NCBI RefSeq assembly: GCF_002090175.1
Contig: NZ_BBRN01000003.1
Location: 248,001-312,000 of the forward strand
Reading direction: 5' to 3'
DNA length: 64,000 nt
From: Demequina sp. NBRC 110057
GTDB lineage: Bacteria > Actinomycetota > Actinomycetes > Actinomycetales > Demequinaceae
Shown: piece by piece, positions 35,019 through 43,962 of the stretch
Layout: every line of letters starts with the position of its first letter
Numbering within the stretch: position 1 is the first letter of the stretch
Position numbers and translations under genes: made by a program
The notes under the pieces: generated by a model
What the model was told of the DNA's origin: nothing
The model's input: the letters and a program-made list of their open reading frames with translations, nothing else
Databases searched by the model: none

Positions 35019-35912
35019 ATGGCAAAGGCGCCATCTGCATCCCACGCCCGCAAGGGCTGGTCCGGCCACGACCGCGTCGTCGTCATCACGGGAGGCGGCG
35101 GGGGCATCGGCTCCGCGTTCGCCCACCTTGTCGCCGCGCGCGGCGCCACCGTGGTGCTGGTGGATCTTCGACCGGAGGCGGCCGATGCCGTGGCCGCCTC
35201 CCTTCCCGGCTCCGGTCACAGCGTGCTCACCGGCGACCTCACGTCGCGCGGCAACGTCGAGGGGGTGCTGGAGGCGATCGCCGCCGAGCACGGGCGCATC
35301 GACGTGCTCGTGAACTGCATGGGGATGACGAGCGCCGAGCGGTTCGACGAGCGCGACCCCGACTCCATCGACCACGAGCTGCGGGTCAACCTCAACGCAC
35401 CCCTGATGCTCACCAACCTCGCGATTCCGCTCCTCAAGGCCGCGCCGGACCCGCGCATCATCACCGTGGTGTCGCTTGGCGCGATCTTTCCGCTGGGCGA
35501 GACGCCCATCTATACGGCGTCCAAGTACGGCCTGCGCGGGGCGATGCTGTCGATCGCGCTCGACCTCGCCCCCAAGGGCATCACGGTGTCCTCGGTCATG
35601 CCGTCCGCGACCGACACCCGCATGCTGCGCCAGGAGGCGATTGACGGCGGCAACGCCTTCCAGTTTCAGGACCCGCCGCAGTCACCCCAGACGGTCGCGC
35701 GCTGCATGGCCTGCCTGCTCGACAAGCCGCGCCTCGAGGCCTATCCCAAGCCCAGCGAGTCGTGGCTGGTGCGGGCGGCCCTGCTCGCACCCAACCTGCT
35801 TCCCCGCGTGATGCCGATGTTCCGCGGCAAGGGCGAGCGCGGGCAGGCGAAGTACCTCAGGGAGCTACGCGACCGCGGCCTGATCGACGAGCAAGGCGAG
35901 CTGGTCGAGTAG
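35019..35912 (+). CDS. short-chain dehydrogenase/reductase (SDR)
   Basis: 297 residues. Cofactor motif VITGGGGGIGSAFA at 22-35, NCMG in place of NNAG, active-site Ser in VVSLGAIFPLG and the catalytic pair in YTASK near 166. Acidic residues after the second strand (VDLRPE) suggest NAD over NADP. The C-terminal 45 residues are an amphipathic, basic extension (LLPRVMPMFRGKGERGQAKY) that could associate with membrane. ATG 35019 follows AGCGAGGAGA. Substrate unknown. Confidence 0.84.
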   Translation: MAKAPSASHARKGWSGHDRVVVITGGGGGIGSAFAHLVAARGATVVLVDLRPEAADAVAASLPGSGHSVLTGDLTSRGNVEGVLEAIAAEHGRIDVLVNCMGMTSAERFDERDPDSIDHELRVNLNAPLMLTNLAIPLLKAAPDPRIITVVSLGAIFPLGETPIYTASKYGLRGAMLSIALDLAPKGITVSSVMPSATDTRMLRQEAIDGGNAFQFQDPPQSPQTVARCMACLLDKPRLEAYPKPSESWLVRAALLAPNLLPRVMPMFRGKGERGQAKYLRELRDRGLIDEQGELVE

Positions 35913-36005
35913 CCGGCCCCGGCATCGGCCGCCTCCGATGCCCAGGAATGCCGAGCCCCCGCGAATGGTTGACGCCTCACGCAACCCGTCAGAAAGGCTT
36001 CACCC

Positions 36006-36983
36006 ATGCACGCCCTCGTTCAGCAGCAGTTCGGCGATCCCGCCACCGTCCTCCAGTACGAGGAGGTCGACACCCCCGAGCCCGGTCCCGGCCAGGCGCG
36101 CGTCCGCCTGCTGCTGTCCCCCATCCACAATCACGACCTCTGGACCGTCAGCGGCAACTACGGCTTCAAGCCCGAGATGCCCGCGCTGGCCGGCACCGAG
36201 GCAGTCGGCGTCGTGGACGCCGTGGGTGAGGACGTCGACAACCTGAAGGTGGGCCAGCGCGTCGCGAGCGCCGGCGCCTTCGGCGTGTGGGCCGAGTACT
36301 TCCTGGCCGACGCCAAGGCCCTCATCCCCGTCGCCGACGAGATCCCCGATGAGGTCGCCTCGCAGCTGGTCTCCATGCCGTTCTCGGCCATCAGCCTGCT
36401 CGACTCGCTCGACCTGAACGAGGGCGACTGGCTCATCCAGAACGCCGCCAACGGCGCCGTCGGCCGCCTCGTCGCGCAGCTCGCCAAGGGCCGCGGCATC
36501 AACGTCGTGGGCCTGGTGCGCCGCGCCGAGGGCGTGACGGAGCTGGCCAACCAGGGCATCGGCCGCGTGGTCGCCACCGACTCCGAGGGCTGGCAGGATA
36601 AGGTCGCCGAGATCACCGGCGGCGCCCCCATCCGCGTGGGCGTCGAGCAGGTGGGCGGTCAGGCGGCCGGCGACATGCTCGACCTCCTAGGCGAGAACGG
36701 CGAGCTCGTCATCTTCGGCGCCATGGCCTCCCCCGAGCTCAACCTGCGCTCCGGCCAGGTCATCTTCAAGCAGGCGACGGTGCGCGGCTTCTGGGGATCG
36801 CGCGTGTCCGCGACGATGTCCTCCGAGGACCGCTCGCGCCTCATGGGCGAACTCTTCGCTCGCTTGGGCGACGGCGCGATCACCCTGCCGGTCGAGGCCA
36901 CCTTCGGCCTCGCCCAGGTGGCCGATGCGGTGGCCGCCCACTTCACGCCCGGACGCGTGGGCAAGGTGCTGCTGAAGCCGTAA
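36006..36983 (+). CDS. zinc-independent medium-chain dehydrogenase (quinone oxidoreductase / enoyl reductase-like)
   Basis: 325 residues. GroES-like domain with ALAGTEAVGVVDAVGEDV, then a Rossmann domain with IQNAANGAVGRLVAQLAKG (the AxxGxVG nucleotide loop variant NGAVG). Catalytic-zinc ligands of alcohol dehydrogenases are absent, placing it with quinone oxidoreductases and MECR-type enoyl reductases. It ends in GRVGKVLLKP, typical of the family. ATG 36006 follows AGAAAGG. Neighbouring SDR is co-directional but 93 bp away; a functional link is not shown. Confidence 0.82.
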   Translation: MHALVQQQFGDPATVLQYEEVDTPEPGPGQARVRLLLSPIHNHDLWTVSGNYGFKPEMPALAGTEAVGVVDAVGEDVDNLKVGQRVASAGAFGVWAEYFLADAKALIPVADEIPDEVASQLVSMPFSAISLLDSLDLNEGDWLIQNAANGAVGRLVAQLAKGRGINVVGLVRRAEGVTELANQGIGRVVATDSEGWQDKVAEITGGAPIRVGVEQVGGQAAGDMLDLLGENGELVIFGAMASPELNLRSGQVIFKQATVRGFWGSRVSATMSSEDRSRLMGELFARLGDGAITLPVEATFGLAQVADAVAAHFTPGRVGKVLLKP

Positions 36984-36996
36984 CCCGACCGTGCCG

Positions 36997-37047
36997 AGGC
37001 CCGCGCCCGGCTGCCCCGAGATGGTGGGGGCAGGCGAGCGCGGGCCT
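36997..37047 (+). terminator. long hairpin after the MDR gene
   Basis: AGGCCCGCGC (36997-37006) pairs perfectly with GCGCGGGCCT (37038-37047), with an inner CTGCCCC/GGGGCAG stem. It starts 14 bases after the stop codon. Two T residues follow the stem, a weak tract. It is likely a terminator, possibly for both converging genes. Confidence 0.6.
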
Positions 37048-37074
37048 TCGTGCGTCTCAGTTCGTGCGTCTCAG
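37047..37074. repeat. 14-bp tandem duplication
   Basis: TTCGTGCGTCTCAG occurs twice without spacer (37047-37060 and 37061-37074), just beyond the hairpin and next to the MscS gene end. It is a likely replication-slippage site; copy number may vary between strains. Confidence 0.75.
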
Positions 37075-37081
37075 TGGACGC

Positions 37082-38251
37082 TCAGGGCGCCTCGTCGTCG
37101 GCCATCTCCACCCGCGGAATCGCATGGGTGAACTGGCTCGCGCGCTCCTCCGCCTCGGCGGAGCCGGAGAACAGGCCGCCCTCGCCCGCCTGCTCGGCCT
37201 TGCGCTTGCGCCCGGTCGGCGCCGCCTGCTCGGTGAGAAGAATGCGCTGGGTGGGGGCGGCATCGGGTAGCACCGACTGGATCCACAGCACCATCGCCTC
37301 GCGCACGTAGCAGCGCAGGTCGAAGAGCGTGGGGGCATCGGCCGCGGTGACGAGGATGCGCACGCGCACGTAGCCGCCCGTGGCCTCGGTGACCTGGAGG
37401 ACGTTGGCGCGGCCGTCGTAGAGCGGGGTGTCCTCGAGGATCTTCTCGAGGTGTTCGCGCATCCTCTGCGGGGAGACGCGCCAGTCCAGGTCGAGCTCGA
37501 CCGAGCCGAGCAGCTCCGAGCCGTGGCGGGTCCAGTTTTGGTACGGCGTGGTGGTGAAGTACGTGCACGGCAGCACCAGGCGGCGGTCGTCCCACAGGTC
37601 GAGCACCACGTAGCTCAGCGTGATCTCGCCGACCTTTCCCCACTCGCCCTCGGCCACAATCACGTCGTCGACGCGCAGCGCATCGGAGAACACCAGCTGG
37701 ATGCCGGCGAACATGTTGGCGAGCACCGACTGTGCGGCGAGACCGGCGACGATGGACGCGATACCGGCCGATGCCAGCACGCTCGCGCCGATGGCGCGCA
37801 CCGAGTCGAAGGTCAACAGCGCCGCACCCACCGCCACGACGACGATGAGCGCGATGGCGAGGCGGCGCATGATGAGCGTCTGCGTGTGGAGCTTGCGGGC
37901 CAGGCGGTTGTCCCGCATGTCGATGGGGTTGCGGGCGAGCGCCTGAGCGGTGCCGAACTGCACGAAGGCGATGAGCAGCCACGCGAGCGCGCCGATGGCC
38001 GCGATCGACAGCACCCGCGAGACCGCGGGCGTCCACGTGCCCTCCGGGGCCGCGGCGTGCAGCCCCGCCCACGCACCGAGCACCACGATCAGCAGCCAGA
38101 ACGGGTTGCGGGCCTTGGTCATGAGGTCCGCCGCCCAGGCCTTGCGGCACGCGATGAGGCGCACCGTCACCTCTACGGCGCCCGCGACGGCCACCGCGAA
38201 GAGGACCGCGATGGCGGCCGTGATGCCGTGATCCAGCCAGGAATCGAGCAT
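37082..38251 (-). CDS. MscS-family mechanosensitive ion channel
   Basis: 389 residues. Several N-terminal hydrophobic helices precede the pore helix ASVLASAGIASIVAGLAAQS (Gly/Ala-rich as in MscS TM3), then LANMFAGIQLVFSDALRVDD and VGEITLSYVVLDLWDDRRLV, the beta domain signature. The C-terminal part is the alpha/beta cytosolic cage, ending in a charged tail. It opens on hypo-osmotic shock to release solutes. ATG 38251 sits 75 bp before the ABC permease gene end. Confidence 0.88.
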   Translation of the reverse strand: MLDSWLDHGITAAIAVLFAVAVAGAVEVTVRLIACRKAWAADLMTKARNPFWLLIVVLGAWAGLHAAAPEGTWTPAVSRVLSIAAIGALAWLLIAFVQFGTAQALARNPIDMRDNRLARKLHTQTLIMRRLAIALIVVVAVGAALLTFDSVRAIGASVLASAGIASIVAGLAAQSVLANMFAGIQLVFSDALRVDDVIVAEGEWGKVGEITLSYVVLDLWDDRRLVLPCTYFTTTPYQNWTRHGSELLGSVELDLDWRVSPQRMREHLEKILEDTPLYDGRANVLQVTEATGGYVRVRILVTAADAPTLFDLRCYVREAMVLWIQSVLPDAAPTQRILLTEQAAPTGRKRKAEQAGEGGLFSGSAEAEERASQFTHAIPRVEMADDEAP

Positions 38252-38326
38252 GGTTCTCCCTCGGAAAGGTTCGTCGGTGAATATCGAAACGAACGCTCAC
38301 CAGGGGGCGGGGTGTTCCCGTGGCCG

Positions 38327-39940
38327 CTAGGCGGCGCCAGTGCCGTAGCGCCGGATCACCGGCCGCTCCAGCACTCCGATCAGCGCGTAGAGCGCAACCG
38401 ACACCGCCAGAATGACGGCCGTCGTCGCCCACAGGTCGTTGAACTGCGACGCCGCGAAGTTGCGCACCAACATGCTTCCCAGGCCCTCCCCAGTCGCCAG
38501 CCACTCCGCGAGGGTGGCGCCGGCGATGGCGCCAGGCACGGCGATGCGGGCCGAGGCGAACACGGCGGGAAGCGCGTAGAGCATGCGCACCTTGCGCGTC
38601 ACCACGGCGTCGCCGCCTCCCATCGAACGCACCACGTCACAGGCGATCACCGGCGCCGACCTCAGCGCCGCAGCCACCGTCACGAGCGTCGGAAAGAAGG
38701 TGACGAGCGACACGATGACCGTCACTCCCAGGAGCCCACGCCCGAAGACGAGAGCAATGAGCGGGGTCATGGCGACGAGCGGGATGGAGCGCATGACGAT
38801 GGCTCCGGGCATGATGAAACGCTCGGCGAGTCGGGACGTGGCGATGAGAACGGCGACGAGGCAGGCGGCCACGGTGCCAATGAAGTACCCCACTCCGGCA
38901 TCGCGCAGCGTGACTCCGAGGCCAGCGGCGACGGTGGCGCGATGCTCGGCCGCAGCATCGTCGATGAAGAGGTGCGATACGACGTCGAACGGCGTCTTGG
39001 CGAAGTACGGGTCGAGGTCGAACACGACGATCAGCGCCCACCAGCCCGCCAGGACGATGGCGACGGTTCCGAGGACGCCGCCGATGCCAGCGAGCGTTCC
39101 GCGGGTGCGGCGCCCGTCACTCGTGGGCGCGGTGGGCTGTCCCACGGCCGTCGATACCTCGCGCCCCATCCATGGAGCCGCGCGGCGACCTACCCACCCG
39201 GCGAGCGCGTAGACAAGCCCCGCGAGACCCGACATCACGAGCGCCACGGCCCAGGTACGCGACACTTCGAAGGATGCCTGTGCCTGGACGAGTTGCACGC
39301 CGAGCCCTCGGCTCGCGCCGAGGTACTCACCCAGGATGGTGCCGAGGACTGCGGCGGGGGCGGCGATCTGGAGTCCTGCGAAGAGGGACGGAAGCATTGC
39401 CTGGAGGCGCGCCTTGACGAGGACAGTGCGCGAGCGACCACCCATCGACACCACCAGGTCGACCGTCGCGCCGTTGACAGAGCGAAGGCCCATGAGGCAG
39501 GCGATGAGTGTGGTGAAGAAGACGCTGAGTCCGGCAAGGATCTGTTTCGGCACATCACCGGGGAAGATCACGACGAGAATTGGCGTAATCGCCACGAGCG
39601 GCACGCAGAAGCTCATCACGGCGACCCTCATCAGGAGACGTTCCGCCCAGGGAACCTGGACGAACACCACGGCGGCAACGATGGCTGCGACGTTTCCGAC
39701 CAGGTAGCCGATCGCGGCATTCGAAAGCGTCGCACCCACGTTCGTCGGAAGTACCCCGAGGTCGCCGACGACCGCCTGGAGCACCGCCCACGGAGTCGGG
39801 ATCACCCGGAGATCGGCAAGCAGGGTCGCGATAACGGCCCACGCGGCGATTCCGAGCACGACGGGGAGAATCCAGCCGCCGACCTCGCGCCACCAACCGG
39901 CGACGCTTCTCCGCGCCCTGTCCTGCACCAGCGCGCTCAT
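38327..39940 (-). CDS. fused double-permease subunit of a SsuC/TauC/ThiX-type ABC importer
   Basis: 537 residues made of two homologous permease halves (about 20-260 and 285-530). Each half carries the EAA-type loop: [20 protein letters not shown] followed by [13 protein letters not shown] in the first, [20 protein letters not shown] with [13 protein letters not shown] in the second. Relatives are normally homodimers of one half, so this protein is a tandem fusion giving a whole membrane channel. The ATG overlaps the ATPase gene stop by four bases. Substrate class (NMT1-like) is set by its lipoprotein partner. Confidence 0.85.
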   Translation of the reverse strand: MSALVQDRARRSVAGWWREVGGWILPVVLGIAAWAVIATLLADLRVIPTPWAVLQAVVGDLGVLPTNVGATLSNAAIGYLVGNVAAIVAAVVFVQVPWAERLLMRVAVMSFCVPLVAITPILVVIFPGDVPKQILAGLSVFFTTLIACLMGLRSVNGATVDLVVSMGGRSRTVLVKARLQAMLPSLFAGLQIAAPAAVLGTILGEYLGASRGLGVQLVQAQASFEVSRTWAVALVMSGLAGLVYALAGWVGRRAAPWMGREVSTAVGQPTAPTSDGRRTRGTLAGIGGVLGTVAIVLAGWWALIVVFDLDPYFAKTPFDVVSHLFIDDAAAEHRATVAAGLGVTLRDAGVGYFIGTVAACLVAVLIATSRLAERFIMPGAIVMRSIPLVAMTPLIALVFGRGLLGVTVIVSLVTFFPTLVTVAAALRSAPVIACDVVRSMGGGDAVVTRKVRMLYALPAVFASARIAVPGAIAGATLAEWLATGEGLGSMLVRNFAASQFNDLWATTAVILAVSVALYALIGVLERPVIRRYGTGAA

Positions 39941-40749
39941 GCCCCCACCGCCGCCTGTTCGCCGAAGAGGCCCCGCGAGAGGTGATCACAATAGGCGTGG
40001 AACTCCGGCGTCTGCATCATCTCCGGCGTGCGGGGCCGTGGCAGGTCGATGTCGACGACCTCGACGATGCGGCCTGGCCGCGCGGCCATCAGGACCACTC
40101 GATCGGCGAGGAAGACCGCCTCGCTGATGCTGTGGGTGACCAACAGCGTCGTGGTGCGCCGCTCCGTCCAGATCCGCTGGAGCTCGAGGTTGAGCCGATG
40201 CCGGGTCACCTCGTCGAGCGCACCGAACGGCTCGTCGAGCATGAGCGCCTCGGGTTCCATGGCGAGCGCGCGGGCGAGCGACACTCGCTGGCGCATGCCT
40301 CCCGAAAGCTGCGCGGGGGTCGAGCGTTCGAATCCCGTGAGCCCCACGAGCTCCACGAGTTCGGCGATCGCCGCGCGGTCGACTGCCCGTCCCGAGACCT
40401 CGTATGCGAGCGCGATGTTCTTCACGACGCTGCGCCACGGCAGCAGTGCGGAGTCCTGGAAGGCGACGCCGATGCGGTGCTCCTGGCGCGCACGGTCGGG
40501 CTCGCCTCCGTGCAGCTCGGCGACGCCGGCGGTAGCGGTGTCGAGGCCGGCGAAGATGCGCAGGAGAGTCGACTTTCCACATCCGGACGGCCCAAGAAGC
40601 GCGGTGAACTCCCCGTCGCGCGTCTCGAGGTCAATCGCATCGAGAGCGAGGAGCTCGCCACCGCTGACGGCGAAGGACTTGGTGAGGCGGTTGGCCCGCA
40701 GGCCGGAGCGTGCTGCCCCGGCCTGCGGCTCGCCCATACGGGCGCTCAT
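39937..40749 (-). CDS. ABC importer ATP-binding subunit (SsuB/TauB/ThiZ-like)
   Basis: 270 residues. Walker [19 protein letters not shown]-loop [13 protein letters not shown], signature [19 protein letters not shown] and Walker [17 protein letters not shown] are complete, with the switch His in VTHSISEAV. It is the motor of the importer in this operon. Start overlaps the preceding gene stop by ATGA and its stop overlaps the permease start, so the proteins are made in fixed ratio. Confidence 0.88.
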   Translation of the reverse strand: MSARMGEPQAGAARSGLRANRLTKSFAVSGGELLALDAIDLETRDGEFTALLGPSGCGKSTLLRIFAGLDTATAGVAELHGGEPDRARQEHRIGVAFQDSALLPWRSVVKNIALAYEVSGRAVDRAAIAELVELVGLTGFERSTPAQLSGGMRQRVSLARALAMEPEALMLDEPFGALDEVTRHRLNLELQRIWTERRTTTLLVTHSISEAVFLADRVVLMAARPGRIVEVVDIDLPRPRTPEMMQTPEFHAYCDHLSRGLFGEQAAVGA

Positions 40750-41333
40750 GCCTTCCAGTCGCCTGCAGCACGCAGACGATTGATCTCGTCACGCAGAGCC
40801 GTGTCGCGCCCCGGGCGCTCATTGACAAGCGCCGATCCGCCGCCGTCACCCCAGAAGTCGTCGGTCGAGCTCCCCGCCTCCTGGCCGCGCCGGGTGTGGA
40901 CGTCGAGCGCGTACTCGGGAATCTCGAACGGGGGCTCGTGCGCATTCATGAGATGCATGGTCATGTTCGCCCACTCATCACTGCTGCGGTCCTTAGTCCG
41001 CTCGGACAGGAACCGGATGGCGTGCGTCGCAAACAGCCACCTGTCCCCAAAGGTGCGGTCCATGCGTTCGTGCATCTGGAACAGGCTGTTGAGCACTACC
41101 GGTTCGAGCCACGAACCGTCGGCAACGTCCTCACACGAGATGACGCTGAGGCGGGCCCACATGATGCCCTCGAGCTCGGGGCTGGTTTCGTACATCTCGC
41201 GGCCCACGAGCATCGCCAGTTGGGTGTCTCCGCGGCGGATGCTCTTCTGGAGGGTGGAAATGAGTTCGTCCGCCGCATAGCCGCGCTTGGAGACGACGTG
41301 GGTCCAGGGGTCTTCTGAATGGTGAACAGGCAT
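40746..41333 (-). CDS. stand-alone RarA/MgsA C-terminal-like protein in the ABC importer operon
   Basis: 195 residues, helical. Residues near 15-75 ([20 protein letters not shown], then [18 protein letters not shown]) match the pattern of the C-terminal oligomerisation domain of RarA/MgsA ATPases (K/R-x-x-IRRGD...WxRLxxxxxEDV). The AAA motor itself is absent. The gene lies between the lipoprotein and ATPase genes and its stop overlaps the ATPase start. Its function in an importer operon is unknown; nucleotide-linked regulation or a metabolic enzyme role are guesses. Confidence 0.6.
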   Translation of the reverse strand: MPVHHSEDPWTHVVSKRGYAADELISTLQKSIRRGDTQLAMLVGREMYETSPELEGIMWARLSVISCEDVADGSWLEPVVLNSLFQMHERMDRTFGDRWLFATHAIRFLSERTKDRSSDEWANMTMHLMNAHEPPFEIPEYALDVHTRRGQEAGSSTDDFWGDGGGSALVNERPGRDTALRDEINRLRAAGDWKA

Positions 41334-41352
41334 GAAGGTCTCGTTTCGGGAA

Positions 41353-41371
41353 GCGGGGCGTGCCGCCCCGC
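41353..41371 (-). promoter_or_regulatory. intra-operon stem-loop behind the substrate-binding-protein gene
   Basis: GCGGGGC (41353-41359) and GCCCCGC (41365-41371) pair perfectly around GTGCC. It lies in the only gap of the operon, between the binding-protein gene and the RarA-like gene. Such hairpins commonly keep binding-protein mRNA more abundant than the mRNA of the membrane subunits. Confidence 0.45.
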
Positions 41372-41405
41372 GGGATCTGGAGAGAAAAGGGGTGTGGATC
41401 GACGC

Positions 41406-42425
41406 CTACGACTGCGCGATCTCGTCGAGGATGCTGGTGTCGAAGAGCGCGTCGAGGTCACCCTCGATCCCTTGCTCCTCGAGGGTCGCGATGTTCGCCG
41501 CGATGCCCTCGTCGGTCATCGCCAACAGCCCCGCTTCGTCGGTGTCCGGCGTCGCGATGAGCTCGACGAACGCGGCGGCGGCGAGTTCCTGCTGCTCGAG
41601 GTCCAGGTTCTGGCTCGCGCCCGGCCCCTCCACCATGTACTCGGCAGCACCGTCGGTGTCTGCCAGCGCCGTGGCCCAGCCGTCCTGCAGGCCCGCAACG
41701 ATGCCACGCACAGCCTGACGGGTGGCGTCATCCTCGAGGGCGGCACGCGTCGTGAAGACCACGTTTCCCCACGCCTCGTACCCGTACTCGTTCAGGGTGA
41801 AGGACTCGGTCTCGACGCCCTGGAGCTGAAGGGTGACGGGCTGGTTATTGAGCAGTGACACGAAGGCGTCGCAGTCGCCCGTCACGAGCGGAGAGGGATC
41901 GAACTCGGCAGTGACGTACTCGACGTCGGCCGGGTCGATACCGTTTTGCTCGAGCACGCCATCCATGACGGAGACGCCGCTGGTCTGGATGCACAGGCGC
42001 TTGCCCACAAGGTCTCCGAGGGTCTCGACCGGGCTCTCCGCCAGGGACATGATGCTGGTCGGATTGACCTGCAGTGTCGCGCCGACAATGACGAGGTCGG
42101 CACCTTCGGCGTTCGCCCGCGCAATGACATCGGTGCTGCTCAAACCCACGAGGGCGCGGCCGCTTTGAACCAGCGGTTCCACGGTGACGCTAGGGCCGCC
42201 AGGAGTGATCGTGACATCGACACCGTGATCGGTGAAGTTGCCATCGCGATCCGCCACGTAGGGACCCATGTTCTCGACGTTGGCGATCCAGCCGAGCTGA
42301 AGCGAGCCCTCAACGGTCTGGGCCTCCGGCTCGGACGACGACTCTGAACACGCGGAAAGGGCCACGGCGGCGGCGACCAGCAGGGAGGGAGCGGCAAGCC
42401 GGCGGGTACGGGAAAGGGGGGACAT
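41406..42425 (-). CDS. NMT1/SsuA-like substrate-binding lipoprotein
   Basis: 339 residues. Signal peptide with lipobox LSAC (Cys near 26), so it is anchored outside the membrane. The mature part has LQLGWIANVENMGPYVADRDG, the N-terminal strand of the NMT1/THI5-like and SsuA families, followed by LVGKRLCIQTSGVSVMDGVL. Ligands in these families include thiamine precursors, sulfonates, nitrate and nucleobase-like compounds; none can be picked from sequence. It is first in the importer operon, and divergent from a nucleoside deoxyribosyltransferase, which favours a base-like ligand. Confidence 0.83.
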   Translation of the reverse strand: MSPLSRTRRLAAPSLLVAAAVALSACSESSSEPEAQTVEGSLQLGWIANVENMGPYVADRDGNFTDHGVDVTITPGGPSVTVEPLVQSGRALVGLSSTDVIARANAEGADLVIVGATLQVNPTSIMSLAESPVETLGDLVGKRLCIQTSGVSVMDGVLEQNGIDPADVEYVTAEFDPSPLVTGDCDAFVSLLNNQPVTLQLQGVETESFTLNEYGYEAWGNVVFTTRAALEDDATRQAVRGIVAGLQDGWATALADTDGAAEYMVEGPGASQNLDLEQQELAAAAFVELIATPDTDEAGLLAMTDEGIAANIATLEEQGIEGDLDALFDTSILDEIAQS

Positions 42426-42978
42426 GATTCTTCTCTCATGAGGGTGCAGGTCGGTGCCGAGCGCAGCGGAGCGCGCCGGGGCGACGTGCGGAAGTGTGGT
42501 GGACCGCCCTCCTCACGAGGCGGGCGGAGGGAGGCATGAGCACTGCCGGCGGTTGCACGGCGGTGACTCACTCCCCCAGGAAGGGACCACGTGGCCGATG
42601 CGGGCGCGAGTCGCGGTTGCGGTGTCGGCGCGGGCGGCGGCCGCTCAAAGAGCGAGTCAGGCGTCGGACGGAGCGCGCGAGTTCGACCGGCGCCAGGTGC
42701 CGCTGGTGCGGTCCTCAGAGCTGTCGGCGAGCATCGGTCTCTCCCCATCGTTCGGTGCGGCGGGATGCCTGTGTGACCGCCACACTACGACCCCCACAAG
42801 GCGCTCTTTGACGAGATTCGACACCTTTTACACGCGCGAAACTCGCCGTAACGCAGCCGACTCACAAAGCAGACAACCTGCTCATCGGTACGGAAATACG
42901 ACAGCTCTGCTCCCTGCGCTCTGCATCGCGAGATTTCGACCTTCACTCACCGCGAAGCCGACCGACAAGGACTCAGCC
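42426..42978. other. 553-bp divergent intergenic region
   Basis: No gene is supported here. On the minus strand it is the presumed leader of the importer operon and contains a hairpin (CCGCCC 42504-42509 with GGGCGG 42522-42527, inner CCT/AGG). The part next to the deoxyribosyltransferase is AT-richer and includes TTGACG at about 42808 as a possible -35 box. I could not match either side to a riboswitch consensus; TPP elements (CUGAGA, ACCUGAUCNGG) were looked for and not found. Confidence 0.4.
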
Positions 42979-43533
42979 ATGACTATCTCTCTTTATCTCG
43001 CCGGACCCGAGGTCTTTCACCCGGACGGGCCCGCACTTGCCGAAGCCATGCGTGAAAAATGCGCCGCCTATGGCCTGCGTCCGATCTCACCGCTGGATGC
43101 CGGTGACGAGCCCCTTGACGGGAAGCCCGTCGGGAACCGCACCATGGCCGAGGTGATCTTTGCGAACAACCTCGCCATGATTGAGCGCGCCGACGCGGTG
43201 GTCGCCAACCTGACTCATTTCCGCGGACCAGACCCCGACCCCGGCACCGCGTTCGAGGTGGGCTACGGATTCGCGCAAGGCAAGCGTTGCTACGTGTATT
43301 CGCACGACGGCGCCACCGCGGTCGAGCGCGTCGAGCGGTTCTACGGCCCCGTCTCGCACCGTTCAGACGGCACCCCCGTCGACCACGACGGGCTCACCAT
43401 CGAGAACTTTGGCGCGCCGTTCAACCTCATGCTGTCCTCCGCTTCCGTCGTCATCAGCGGAGACTTCGACGCCGCGCTTCGGCGCGTGGCCAGCGACCTC
43501 AAGGCAGGCATCTTCGCCAATATGAACGCCTGA
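42979..43533 (+). CDS. nucleoside 2-deoxyribosyltransferase
   Basis: 184 residues. It opens with SLYLAGPEVF, the family's substrate strand, and has DAVVANLTHFRGPDPDPGTA followed by FEVGYGFAQGK, where the Glu of the GTAFEVG motif is the catalytic nucleophile. The enzyme moves 2'-deoxyribose between nucleobases, serving base salvage. ATG 42979 was chosen because it exactly precedes the first conserved strand. It is divergent from the ABC importer operon, suggesting a joint salvage function. Confidence 0.86.
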   Translation: MTISLYLAGPEVFHPDGPALAEAMREKCAAYGLRPISPLDAGDEPLDGKPVGNRTMAEVIFANNLAMIERADAVVANLTHFRGPDPDPGTAFEVGYGFAQGKRCYVYSHDGATAVERVERFYGPVSHRSDGTPVDHDGLTIENFGAPFNLMLSSASVVISGDFDAALRRVASDLKAGIFANMNA

Positions 43534-43575
43534 CGGTAACCACGCCGCGCCGTGGGGGCGGCGATCACCGCAGGA

Positions 43576-43935
43576 TCATGGCAGGGTGTTCGCCGTCACC
43601 ACTTCGCGATCGCCCAGCGGTGCGTCCAGGTTGAACGTCGCCACGCACTCCTCCTGCATCGCATTGCGGGGAATACCAGGGATCGGACCGATGCTGCGGA
43701 TGTCGATCGAGACCGTCGTCGCGGTCTCCGTCACGCGCTCCCACACCACGCTGTCGCAACTGCCGGCCGGCGCGTGGCTCACGATCAGGGTGTCGCTGTC
43801 GGCGGCGAAGCTCAGCACGTAGGTCTGCTCAAGCAGTAACGCTACGAGGGCCGCGGCGAGGCCGATCCCAGCCACCACCACGGCGGTGATCCACACCCCA
43901 GCGCGTACGCCGCGCCTCGTCGTCGAGTCCCCCAT
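43576..43935 (-). CDS. small single-pass membrane protein of unknown function
   Basis: 119 residues: a short basic cytoplasmic start, one transmembrane helix (residues about 13-36, AGVWITAVVVAGIGLAAALV), and an extracellular domain with two Cys (GSCDSVVWERV and QEECVATFNL) that could form a disulfide. No family recognised. It lies 27 bp upstream... of nothing obvious on its strand other than the DUF2254 gene ending at 43963, so it may be the last gene of that transcript. Confidence 0.6.
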   Translation of the reverse strand: MGDSTTRRGVRAGVWITAVVVAGIGLAAALVALLLEQTYVLSFAADSDTLIVSHAPAGSCDSVVWERVTETATTVSIDIRSIGPIPGIPRNAMQEECVATFNLDAPLGDREVVTANTLP

Positions 43936-43962
43936 GGCGCGACCTTACTCGCGCCATGCGGT

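Noticed and set aside
37451-39985. Long plus-strand frame opposite MscS and the ABC permease
   Set aside because: Low-complexity His/Arg/Asp sequence with no motif; opposite-frame shadow of real genes in GC-rich DNA.
42426-42978. TPP or NMT1-type riboswitch in the importer leader
   Set aside because: The conserved CUGAGA and ACCUGAU...GCCAGCG-type blocks are not present; only generic hairpins were found. A covariance search was not possible.
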